Shown piece by piece: positions 16,109-23,572 of a stretch of 37,474 bases of DNA (position 1 is the stretch's first letter; each line of letters opens with the position of its first letter). The translations under genes were made by a program, and so were the position numbers. This stretch comes from an uncultured Bacteroidales bacterium (lineage in GTDB: Bacteria > Bacteroidota > Bacteroidia > Bacteroidales > P3), in the NCBI GenBank assembly GCA_937876865.1, contig CALEFF010000077.1, forward strand, positions 1-37,474, read 5' to 3'. The notes below the pieces were generated by a model, which did no database searches, was not told the origin of the DNA, and saw only the letters and a program-made list of their open reading frames with translations.

Positions 16109-17542
16109 TTAATAAACTGTAAAATGTATATATTTTGATGTTGCCAACGATTTAGACGTTTTATTGTCATCTTGTATCTCAATAAAAAATTTGTTACTTC
16201 CTTTCTTTATCACTGAATATGGTATTTCAAGTACAAAATCTTTCCACCTACAACTTTTATATGTTGAGATGTCTGTATCTTGAACTGTAAGTTGTCCATC
16301 TGGAGTTTTATAATGATTAATAGAAGAAGTTAATCTATTTCCATCTTCATCATAGAAGAATGCGCAAATCCGAATTCTTTCATTTAACTTATTATTTACA
16401 ACAAAATTAACGTGAATACGCATATAATTCTCTCCATTTTTTGGAATATTATGTTCAACCCAAAGGCTATCAATCTTTGCATTTGGCTTATCATTAGCAG
16501 ATTGCTTAATATTTACACGTTTTGTTAATTTTCCTGATTTTATAGTAAAGTAATCTTCACGAGATTTATTCGTCTCATTTCTTTCTATCTTCAAGGTTAC
16601 ACCATCGTTTGATTTAGATAATTTGATCCAGCTAAGTGTTCCAGTACCTATTTTCCATATACTATCACATGTTATATTTATCCTTTTTGTTCCACCTTCA
16701 TGAGACACTGATATTTCTGTTGTAGAAAGATTGAGGTAAGGATTTTCTCTTTTAGTTTTTTTCTTTTTTGTAGTATTTTTTTCTTTTTGAGATTCTATGA
16801 TACTATCTTGCTTTACTTTTACTCTTTCCTTTGATTTATCTAATTCTATCTTAACCCGTTCATCGTGTAACCTTTTATTCTCATCATTACATTTAATTAT
16901 AAAAAATATTGCAAAGCCGAAAATAAAAAACAACCATATCATACATGGAAGAGAGTTCTTCTCTTTTTCTATACCAACTACATTTGCAACACCATTAGTT
17001 AATTTATTTGAATAACAATTTATATGATTGTAGTTTCTTATTGCAAAAAGTTTTTCGTCTTTCGATTTATTTTCTAATGGTATTTCTATTTCTGAAGTAT
17101 CGGCAAGAGCTCCTACAAATGGTTTAACCAAATTATAATGAGATGCAATTTCTTTAAACCAATTTTCAATTCTTTTTAATTCTGGTGATTTTGTGTGAAA
17201 AGCATTTTCTATTTGCAAGTTCAAAGGCATAGAACCTGAAAGCAATTCATTTTGGTTGAGAATCTTATAGACCAAAGTTTCGCAACACTCAAACATTGAA
17301 TCAATATTTTCAATATACTCACCTGTAAAAGCAAAACAAAATCCGTAATAATCGGTGTTAGAAGCATTCAAACGTCTTAAATAAGTGTAGTAGACATTTA
17401 TTCCTTTCTTTTCTACAAACAAATGTTGAGCGTGTTTTAACTTCTTGACATATTTCTTAAATATATCAGTAGTATAATCTATTGGATATTGTTCTACCTT
17501 TTTTACCTTTTTGATATGTAATAAATAAAGTGAGTACGACAT
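16109..17542 (-). CDS. Single-pass membrane protein with BACON domain (last gene of GTPase cluster)
   Basis: 477 residues. A cytoplasmic-type N-terminal domain (~1-150) includes YYTYLRRLNAS and GFCFAFTGEYIENIDSMF. One membrane helix lies at ~198-218 (CMIWLFFIFGFAIFFIIKC), then a Lys/Glu-rich linker, a BACON domain (~268-349: YLNLSTTEISVSHEGGTKRI, then SWIKLSKS, VNIKQSA), and a C-terminal Ig-like beta domain (~355-477). The N-terminal part resembles that of the 18083-19363 protein (YYTYI...GFSYVY...), so the two look like paralogous receptors with different outer modules. The start lies 4 bp after the retropepsin gene stop. BACON domains often occur with glycan- or mucin-binding proteins, but here the role is unknown. 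Confidence 0.7.
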   Translation of the reverse strand: MSYSLYLLHIKKVKKVEQYPIDYTTDIFKKYVKKLKHAQHLFVEKKGINVYYTYLRRLNASNTDYYGFCFAFTGEYIENIDSMFECCETLVYKILNQNELLSGSMPLNLQIENAFHTKSPELKRIENWFKEIASHYNLVKPFVGALADTSEIEIPLENKSKDEKLFAIRNYNHINCYSNKLTNGVANVVGIEKEKNSLPCMIWLFFIFGFAIFFIIKCNDENKRLHDERVKIELDKSKERVKVKQDSIIESQKEKNTTKKKKTKRENPYLNLSTTEISVSHEGGTKRINITCDSIWKIGTGTLSWIKLSKSNDGVTLKIERNETNKSREDYFTIKSGKLTKRVNIKQSANDKPNAKIDSLWVEHNIPKNGENYMRIHVNFVVNNKLNERIRICAFFYDEDGNRLTSSINHYKTPDGQLTVQDTDISTYKSCRWKDFVLEIPYSVIKKGSNKFFIEIQDDNKTSKSLATSKYIHFTVY

Positions 17543-17546
17543 AATA

Positions 17547-18107
17547 TTACCATAATTTAAATTTAATTACTTGTTCATTATTATCTATTTCGTATGATTT
17601 TACTCTGTTCAATATTTCATTACCTAAGAGCAAATCAGCTGCAACATTATCGGCAACACAAGCTACAACATCCTCAAAAAGAATCATATCTCCGACTATT
17701 ACTTTCTTTAATCTCACAACAGGCATTTCTACAACACTTCCGTCAGCTATAGAACTCTGAATAGGCTCCAAAATATCTTCTTCGGTTATCAGTCCGTTTT
17801 TGACAAGAGCCATAAACTCTAATCTTGAAATAAGATTTGTGGAACAACCTGTATCGAATATCATATAGAAACCTAAACCATTTATGCTAACAGGTAATAA
17901 TTTTACTCCATTCTTTTCTTGATATGCAATTTCTACATAATCTTCGATAATTGTTTCCTCTTCATAATATTCATCTTCTATATAATCTTCCGAATATTCA
18001 TCAGAATCACTCTCGTTGTTTTTGTTCCCGCAAGAAGCAAAAACAACGAAAAGTGATAATAACAATGTGAAATTTAGTTTACTTATTTTTTGAAATATTT
18101 TTTCCAT
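17547..18107 (-). CDS. Lipoprotein retropepsin-like aspartic protease
   Basis: 186 residues. A type II signal peptide ends in a lipobox (VFASC, Cys26), followed by a very acidic stretch (residues 32-57) that may be a lipoprotein surface-export signal. The retropepsin-like domain (~58-186) has the catalytic FDTGCSTNLIS (Asp85), then FMALVKNGLITEEDI, VRLKKVIVGDMILFEDVVA and DLLLGNEILNRV, the usual order for single-domain clan AA proteases, which act as dimers. Unlike the C-terminal domain of the PorE-like protein, the active-site triplet is intact. It overlaps the upstream gene by 25 bp and precedes the BACON gene by 4 bp, so it belongs firmly to this operon. Its likely substrates are outer parts of the neighbouring membrane proteins; this is inference. 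Confidence 0.8.
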   Translation of the reverse strand: MEKIFQKISKLNFTLLLSLFVVFASCGNKNNESDSDEYSEDYIEDEYYEEETIIEDYVEIAYQEKNGVKLLPVSINGLGFYMIFDTGCSTNLISRLEFMALVKNGLITEEDILEPIQSSIADGSVVEMPVVRLKKVIVGDMILFEDVVACVADNVAADLLLGNEILNRVKSYEIDNNEQVIKFKLW

Positions 18108-19363
18108 AAATTAATTTTTTCATCGGTTTTAATTTCTTTATAAGTAGAATCCTTATCCTCATTTACTCCTTCATATTTTTTATTATTATTTTCTGCATAT
18201 TTTTTAAGGAATTCTGTAAACTTCTCTCTATTACTTTGGTCTTTTATCCATTCTTCGTATTTCTCTTTATCTTTTTTTGCAGGTGCATTTTCTTGAACAG
18301 AAGGTTGATTTGTACTTGTGCTAATTTCTGTTGAAGTATTGTTTTCTTCATTAATATCTTCTGACCAAACATCAATTTCTTTTTCTTCTGAATCTTTAGG
18401 TTTTTCTGATTCTTCTATTGTTGCTGTTTCTGTCGAATTATCTTCTTTTGAATTATTAGACAATCCCACTATACCAATTATAATATCAACAACAAGAAGT
18501 ATTGCAAGAACAAAAGTCAACAAAGACTTTATTTCAATCTTTGGTCGCGGTTGTGGAGCATCGTCTATCTTTATAATTTCAGTGCTTGTCGAAAGTTTAT
18601 TTTCAATCTCTTTTAAGTGTTTTTTTATTTCTCTATCTCTGACACTATTATTACTATTAGCATTAGTTAATTTAGTTTCTAACTCCTCATTCCTTTTTAT
18701 CAAAATATTTTTTTCATCTTTCAATATTTGAATTTCCTTATCTTTTTCTAGAATCAAATTTTGCCGTTGTTGTATTTGTGAGGTTAATGTTTTGATATTT
18801 TGTTCTTTTTGCGAAAGAGCTGTTGGAATCTCCTCCGATATTTCTACATTAACGCTCTTTTTCAACATCGCCCAAATCTTCTCATTGGTTAAATCATTAG
18901 GATTTTGGACAGGAAATTGAATTTGATTTGATGGTAAAGAAAGTTTCTCAGCATTTACTTTTTTTGTAAAATTTTCTATATGTTTTAGTGAAGTATTTAC
19001 ACTATTATCGTTAAAAGAAGTTATTCTAATTTCATCATTTTCAAGCAAATGATTAAGTGCTTCTTTCATTTTTTGTCTTAAGCCAAAAAAATCTCTTATA
19101 ACATTGCCATTATCTTCATAAACATAAGAAAAACCAAGCATACAACCGGGTCTTTTAGCTGAAAGATCACTTTTAATATAAGTATAATAAGTCTTATAGC
19201 CATCTCTACTTATTTTAAAAAGTTCTTTATAACCATCTTTATGAAAAGAAGTATCAAGAAATGAATAGTCATCACCTTGTGCAGTGGCTTTGGATTTCAA
19301 GTCTATGACTTGAAATCCATCACTGTCACCTAATTTTCCTAATATATAAAACTTCTCCACCAT
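18083..19363 (-). CDS. Single-pass membrane protein with coiled coil (GTPase cluster)
   Basis: 426 residues. The N-terminal domain (~1-145) has a conserved-looking core, YYTYIKSDLSAKRPGCMLGFS with VYEDNGNVIRDFFGL after it. It is similar in layout to the BACON protein's N-terminus. A coiled coil (~185-260) is followed by one membrane helix (~279-301, LLTFVLAILLVVDIIIGIVGL). The outer region is acidic and Ser/Thr-rich and ends in a basic helical tail (~370-426, YEEWIKDQSNREKFTEFLKK). No catalytic motif is seen. It starts 3 bp after the GTPase stop. The N-in topology and coiled coil suggest a transmembrane sensor or scaffold for the GTPase. I do not recognise the family; GTPase-associated domains described in predicted NTP-dependent conflict systems would be the first comparison. 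Confidence 0.6.
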   Translation of the reverse strand: MVEKFYILGKLGDSDGFQVIDLKSKATAQGDDYSFLDTSFHKDGYKELFKISRDGYKTYYTYIKSDLSAKRPGCMLGFSYVYEDNGNVIRDFFGLRQKMKEALNHLLENDEIRITSFNDNSVNTSLKHIENFTKKVNAEKLSLPSNQIQFPVQNPNDLTNEKIWAMLKKSVNVEISEEIPTALSQKEQNIKTLTSQIQQRQNLILEKDKEIQILKDEKNILIKRNEELETKLTNANSNNSVRDREIKKHLKEIENKLSTSTEIIKIDDAPQPRPKIEIKSLLTFVLAILLVVDIIIGIVGLSNNSKEDNSTETATIEESEKPKDSEEKEIDVWSEDINEENNTSTEISTSTNQPSVQENAPAKKDKEKYEEWIKDQSNREKFTEFLKKYAENNNKKYEGVNEDKDSTYKEIKTDEKINLWKKYFKK

Positions 19364-19366
19364 AAT

Positions 19367-20344
19367 CTACAAGCATTTATTAATTGCATTCCAAAGTTCT
19401 TGAGGATATTTATTCTTTCCTTCTGTAAATATTTTTACTTTTTTATTTAGCACTGTATTAAATTCCTCGGAGTAAGTTCCTGTTTGGAAAGGAATCAAAT
19501 AACAATCATACTCCTTTATTATTGCTTTCGGACCATGTACTTTGAATAAATCTAACAAGCCAGGATAATCATCATTTATTTCTTGTCTTAGAGTTTTTAT
19601 ATTAACATTTCCGTTACTATCTAAGGCAGGAGAGCAATCTATCTTATTATAAAGAAATATTACTTTATCTTTTTTATCCATCATTTGTTTCACTTGTGCA
19701 ATCCTGTTTTTATATCTCACTCTTGTTTCATTATCTTTATAATTTGGCTCTAAGATAAAGATATAAACTTTCCTATTATTAGAATTTATTATACTGGAAA
19801 CGTATTGGACTGGAAAAGGTATATTCTTTTTAGGATCTGGTTCAAATAACCTTTCACCTGGGCTTTCTAATATTTGACATTTTTTTGTTCCATTATCCCA
19901 AATATCTAAAAGCATAAAATTAACCCCTTTCGTTGCTTCTGCTGCTAAATTACTCATTGCGTCATTATGAAAGTTGTCGCATCTGCTAACATATTTTCCG
20001 CCATCATTACTAACAAAATCCTTATTAGGTTTTATATTAGTATTTATACTATTTAAATATCTATATAAACGAACTAATGTCATTGTTTTACCTGATGATG
20101 GTGGTCCGAAAAGGAATATTATTGGAGATGTCTTATCCTTTAAATTAACATTAACTATTCCTCCTGCTGGTGCTGGTGCTGGTGTTGATGTTGGAATATC
20201 TACTTCATTTATTTCTGGAATAGGCTCGTAATTATCTTGTATATCTATTTCTTGAACAACATCTACGTGTTCTTCATTATTATCTTGTCTGTCTATTTCT
20301 TGAACAACATCAAATTGTTCTTCATTATTATTTGTAATTGGCAT
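19367..20344 (-). CDS. P-loop GTPase with duplicated acidic N-terminus
   Basis: 325 residues, soluble. The acidic N-terminal tail (1-55) has a 16-residue direct repeat, then a Pro/Ala linker. The G domain starts at ~73: FLFGPPSSGKT (Walker A 80-87), a hydrophobic strand FMLLDIWD (143-150), ILESPGERLF (158-167, in the DxxG/Walker B position but with Glu-Ser-Pro-Gly), a strand VYIFILEP (193-200) and FLYNKID (230-236, the NKxD guanine-specificity motif). NKxD argues for GTP. The family is not one I can name; the layout resembles GTPases of multi-gene membrane systems in Bacteroidetes. It is cotranscribed with membrane proteins on both sides, with 22 bp and 3 bp gaps. Confidence 0.7.
   Translation of the reverse strand: MPITNNNEEQFDVVQEIDRQDNNEEHVDVVQEIDIQDNYEPIPEINEVDIPTSTPAPAPAGGIVNVNLKDKTSPIIFLFGPPSSGKTMTLVRLYRYLNSINTNIKPNKDFVSNDGGKYVSRCDNFHNDAMSNLAAEATKGVNFMLLDIWDNGTKKCQILESPGERLFEPDPKKNIPFPVQYVSSIINSNNRKVYIFILEPNYKDNETRVRYKNRIAQVKQMMDKKDKVIFLYNKIDCSPALDSNGNVNIKTLRQEINDDYPGLLDLFKVHGPKAIIKEYDCYLIPFQTGTYSEEFNTVLNKKVKIFTEGKNKYPQELWNAINKCL
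20228..20323 (-). repeat. Tandem 48-bp repeat inside the GTPase gene
   Basis: Two in-frame 48-bp copies encode EEQFDVVQEIDRQDNN and EEHVDVVQEIDIQDNY (residues 8-23 and 24-39). The central DVVQEID codons are identical at DNA level, pointing to a recent duplication. Copy number could vary between strains. Confidence 0.85.
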
Positions 20345-20366
20345 AATATCTAATTTTTATTGTTAA

Positions 20367-21383
20367 TTAATTAAAAATCTTTTTACTTATTGTGTTTCTA
20401 AATGCTATTGTTGCGAATAAAAATCCTGCTAAATCTATAAGAATAGAAATAACAAACCAAATTGCAAAGCCTTGTCCTTTCAAATCTCCTCTAAACCAAG
20501 AGAAGAGCACCCCATATACATTTTTAAGTTTTGCTGTTTCGGTGTTGTCAAATTTATATTCTGCTTTCTTTGTGTAAGTTTCTAATAATGAACATGCGGA
20601 CTCTAATGGTTTTTGTGATTTTTCCACAGCTGTGCTAGGGTTCATTTTATCTATATGCTTTAATAGATTGTTTATTTTACGAGAAGTTGCTTTCATTTGT
20701 ATTTGATGCTCTTTACTTATATTTAATCTTTCTGTAAGATCTTTTTTTACAGAATTTTCTAATTTATTATATACCTGTCTTGCTATATGTTCAAACGATT
20801 CTTTAGCAGTTCTTCCCTTTGATTTATCAATTTTAAAATTTTCTTCTTTATTAGACAATTCTCTTTCTATACGAACAATTATTGTATCACATCTCCAACC
20901 TAAACCTCTTCTTGATGGATTAAGATATTCTACTTCTAAATCAGAAAGTAAATTTTCAACATTGTTTACTTTTTTCTCTAATTCAATAATTGTCAATTCT
21001 CGATTGGGCAAATTATCTAATTCTTTTTGAGCTTTTACCAAATCTTTCTTGACTACTTCTATTGCATTTTCTTGCAAATACAAAGTATGCGCATTTGTTG
21101 GCAATGAAAATACTCCCCAAAAAGCTAACACTATTAAAAGACCTGTAACAAAGCAAGGTGTACGTTTATCGTTTAATAAATCACTGTTTGAATTGAATGA
21201 ATCATAAATAAAGGTCATTCCAACTGATGAAAGCACAAAGAAAGCAGAAGCCATTATCCATAATAACCATCTTGACCAACCAGTCAATAAATAAAAAGAT
21301 TCAACAGTTAAATAGCAACTGGCAATACTTACTGCAAGCCATAATACGCCTGCTCCGAGTTTTAAGAAATTATTGTTTCCCAT
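20367..21383 (-). CDS. Coiled-coil membrane protein, first gene of GTPase cluster
   Basis: 338 residues, unrecognised. Three membrane helices lie near the N-terminus (~10-33, 38-60, 77-95), then a long helical, charged region (~105-285) with coiled-coil character (VVKKDLVKAQKELDNLPNRE, VNNVENLLSDLEVEYL), then one membrane helix (~303-328, AIWFVISILIDLAGFLFATI) and a basic end. The soluble loop is thus tethered at both ends; whether it lies in cytoplasm or periplasm is not certain. It is the promoter-proximal gene after a ~350-nt leader with a structured RNA. Its first codons (MGNNNFLKL) resemble those of the TPR gene at 29642 (MGNNDTNLKL). Confidence 0.6.
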   Translation of the reverse strand: MGNNNFLKLGAGVLWLAVSIASCYLTVESFYLLTGWSRWLLWIMASAFFVLSSVGMTFIYDSFNSNSDLLNDKRTPCFVTGLLIVLAFWGVFSLPTNAHTLYLQENAIEVVKKDLVKAQKELDNLPNRELTIIELEKKVNNVENLLSDLEVEYLNPSRRGLGWRCDTIIVRIERELSNKEENFKIDKSKGRTAKESFEHIARQVYNKLENSVKKDLTERLNISKEHQIQMKATSRKINNLLKHIDKMNPSTAVEKSQKPLESACSLLETYTKKAEYKFDNTETAKLKNVYGVLFSWFRGDLKGQGFAIWFVISILIDLAGFLFATIAFRNTISKKIFN

Positions 21384-21479
21384 TTTAATTAAATTTTAAT
21401 GTTTAAATAAATTTTTTCTTTTCTTTGCCCAAGTCCCAAATGGCAATTAAATCATTTCTTTCTTTGACTTCAAGGCATA

Positions 21480-21656
21480 AAAAAACGTGGGACTTTTTTC
21501 TTATTGATTTCTTGAGGTTCTGGACTACCTAATCACTCAAACAAGAAAAGCCCACGATATTACTCGTGAGCGTTCTTGGCTTATTCTTTGAGTGATTTTT
21601 TTGAAATTGTCCAGATTTCAAGAAATCTCGTATAAGCTAAAACGCTATTTTATGTC
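21480..21656 (-). ncRNA. Structured leader RNA, copy 1 (upstream of GTPase cluster)
   Basis: Reading on the minus strand: a conserved 5' block (21656-21631, containing AGCGTTTT), then stem P1 (21627-21618 with 21515-21506, 10 bp), an AA/ACC internal loop, P2 (21615-21609 with 21525-21519, TCTGGAC/GTCCAGA), P3 (21597-21587 with 21541-21531, 11 bp), and the apical stem A/B (GCTCACGA 21571-21564 with TCGTGGGC 21557-21550). A third segment C (GTCCCACGT, 21493-21485) followed by a T run is complementary to B. The same architecture, with different bases in the stems, occurs at 36320-36495. It lies in the ~350-nt leader of the cluster and is most likely a cis-regulatory RNA. Alternatives are a free small RNA or a 6S-like RNA. 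No known riboswitch class was recognised. Confidence 0.75.
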
Positions 21657-21737
21657 GTTAAAATTTACTCAGTCTAAATTATCTTTATTTTTCTATTACC
21701 ATAGGCATAATTTTTCGTTAATAATTTTTTCAGATTA

Positions 21738-21745
21738 CAAAAGTA
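21738..21745 (-). promoter_or_regulatory. Promoter -7 box for the GTPase cluster
   Basis: Minus-strand TACTTTTG. The distance to the first ATG (21383) is ~350 bp, leaving room for the structured leader. Confidence 0.55.
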
Positions 21746-21811
21746 TAACAAATTTTTAAAAGCACAAAAAAAACATTAGATAAACCTTTTATTTTCACAA
21801 CTCCAAATTCA

Positions 21812-21934
21812 TAGACGAAAATTGGGGGTATTTTTGACTAAATTTAGGCTTTGGAGAGTGAAGTCTTTGAAAAAATAAAAAAAAGCAAAGAAAAAAATAA
21901 TTTTTTCAAAGAAAAATTAAAAAAAAACAAAGAG
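21812..21934 (+). repeat. AT-rich dispersed repeat, copy R1 (diverged)
   Basis: Shares GACGAAAATTGG, GTCTTTGAAAAAAT and GCAAAGAAAAAAATA with copies R2 (29774-29901) and R3 (36084-36210, inverted). The CAAAG words recur every 21 bp here. It lies upstream of the GTPase-cluster promoter, in the orientation opposite to the genes, as for R2 and R3. The rest of the 21384-21988 gap holds the leader RNA and promoter; no gene is seen. Confidence 0.75.
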
Positions 21935-21988
21935 TTTTTTGGCAGTTTTAATGCTTTAAAGATAAATATCTGATTTTATGGTTTTTAA

Positions 21989-22582
21989 TCAAAGGTTAAG
22001 GGTTGTTGGAAAGCGTTTTTTCAATTTGCTATATAGCAGATAAATCAACAAACCTAAGACTACGCCTAACAATCCTCCACAAAGGACATCGCCGGGGTAG
22101 TGAACTCCGCAATAAACTCTTGAATAGGCTGTGAGAAATGCCCAAAGGAGTAATAAAATCCAAGTCTTTGTTTTGCGAGAGAGCAATCCGAAAACGGTTG
22201 CTATGCAAAAGGCATTTGTAGAGTGAGAAGAAACAAAGCCATATAAGCCTCCCTTGCTTGTATATACAAGTTGAAAGTCTTTAAGCTTTACAAGAAAAAC
22301 ATCTTCAAGTGCATGCGAGGGACGAAGTCTTTCAAAAACGTCTTTGAATCCAACGACCGACACTCTATCTCCTAAAAGAAAACAAAGTCCTATTAGCAAA
22401 AGGACAATCCACCAATGTTTTTTGAAATTCTTGTAGGCAAAGCAAACGAAAATGCTTGCTACCACAAGAGCAAAGAAAAGGTGTGAAGAAATAACGGCAA
22501 AGAACCAATCAAAAAAATCGTTCCTTGCCGCATTTATCAAATAAAACGCTTGTGTATCTAAGTCGTTTAGGTATTCTATCAT
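21989..22582 (-). CDS. PAP2-family membrane phosphatase
   Basis: 197 residues with about five membrane helices and the three-part phosphatase signature: KDVFERLRPS (KxxxxxxRP-like), SSHS (in place of PSGH), and SRVYCGVHYPGD (SRxxxxxHxxxD) with the catalytic His and Asp. Bacterial members dephosphorylate undecaprenyl pyrophosphate or phosphatidyl-type lipids in the periplasm; undecaprenyl-PP recycling is a reasonable guess. The ATG overlaps the obgE stop by 4 bp (ATGA), so it is the last gene of hpt-adk-obgE-PAP2. Confidence 0.88.
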   Translation of the reverse strand: MIEYLNDLDTQAFYLINAARNDFFDWFFAVISSHLFFALVVASIFVCFAYKNFKKHWWIVLLLIGLCFLLGDRVSVVGFKDVFERLRPSHALEDVFLVKLKDFQLVYTSKGGLYGFVSSHSTNAFCIATVFGLLSRKTKTWILLLLWAFLTAYSRVYCGVHYPGDVLCGGLLGVVLGLLIYLLYSKLKKRFPTTLNL

Positions 22583-23568
22583 TTATTTAAGACTCTCCAA
22601 AGTATGTCTTTGAGTTGTGGAATATTCTCTCCTGTTACCGAAGAAATGAAAATACTTTCTATGTTTTGAGGAAGAAGTTTTTTCATCTCATTTTTCATTT
22701 GTTCGTCAAGCATATCACACTTTGTAATTGCTAATATTCTTTCTTTATCGAGAAGTTCAGGATTGTAACGTTCAAGTTCTGAAAGCAAGATGTTGTATTC
22801 TTTCTTTATGTCATCGCAATCGCAAGGTATCATAAACAAAAGTGCTGCATTTCTTTCAATATGACGCAAGAATCTATGTCCTAAACCTTTTCCTTCTGAG
22901 GCTCCTTCAATTATTCCGGGAATATCTGCCATTACAAAACTCTTATCATCACGATAAGATACCATTCCAAGATTTGGAACCAATGTTGTGAAAGGATAAT
23001 CTGCTATTTCTGGTTTTGCAGCCGAAACAACGCTTAACAAAGTGCTTTTACCTGCATTAGGAAAACCTACTAATCCTACGTCTGCAAGTATCTTTAATTC
23101 TATTATTTTCCAGACTTCAAGTCCGTCTTCGCCGGGTTGTGCATAGCGAGGTGTACGATTTGTAGGCGATTTAAAGTGATCGTTTCCTAAACCACCTCTT
23201 CCGCCTTTTGCAATTATGACTTGTTGTCCGTCTTCAACGATTTCACACTCGATTTCTTTGGTTTCAAAGTCTTTGCAAACTGTTCCTAACGGCACATCAA
23301 CAATAACGTCTTTTCCATTCTTACCATGAAGACGGTTTTCGCCACCATTTCCTCCTGCTTCTGCAATTAGGTGCTTAGTATATTTAAGATGAAGAAGAGT
23401 CCAATACTGTTTGTTTCCTCTTAGTATGATATGTCCTCCTCTTCCTCCATCTCCTCCATCGGGACCGCCTTTTGCATCGCCTTTTGTTCTAAGAAGGTGT
23501 GCCGAACCTGCACCTCCTTTTCCTGAACGACAGCATACCTTTACGTAATCTACAAAATTCGATGCCAC
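22579..23568 (-). CDS. obgE: GTPase Obg (CgtA), ribosome assembly / stress control
   Basis: 329 residues. The glycine-rich Obg fold is at the N-terminus (VDYVKVCCRSGKGGAGSAH, GGDGGRGG, up to ~157), followed by the G domain: GFPNAGKS P-loop, DIPGIIEGASEGKGLG (G3 and switch II), TKCD (G4). The C-terminus ends soon after the G domain, as in most Bacteroidetes Obg proteins. It acts on the 50S subunit. It lies 4 bp after adk and overlaps the PAP2 gene by 4 bp. Confidence 0.96.
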   Translation of the reverse strand: MASNFVDYVKVCCRSGKGGAGSAHLLRTKGDAKGGPDGGDGGRGGHIILRGNKQYWTLLHLKYTKHLIAEAGGNGGENRLHGKNGKDVIVDVPLGTVCKDFETKEIECEIVEDGQQVIIAKGGRGGLGNDHFKSPTNRTPRYAQPGEDGLEVWKIIELKILADVGLVGFPNAGKSTLLSVVSAAKPEIADYPFTTLVPNLGMVSYRDDKSFVMADIPGIIEGASEGKGLGHRFLRHIERNAALLFMIPCDCDDIKKEYNILLSELERYNPELLDKERILAITKCDMLDEQMKNEMKKLLPQNIESIFISSVTGENIPQLKDILWRVLNK

Positions 23569-23572
23569 TTCT

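Noticed and set aside
21480..21656. Integron attC site
   Set aside because: Long imperfect stem structure was considered, but no GTTRRRY/RYYYAAC core sites are present and no integrase is seen.
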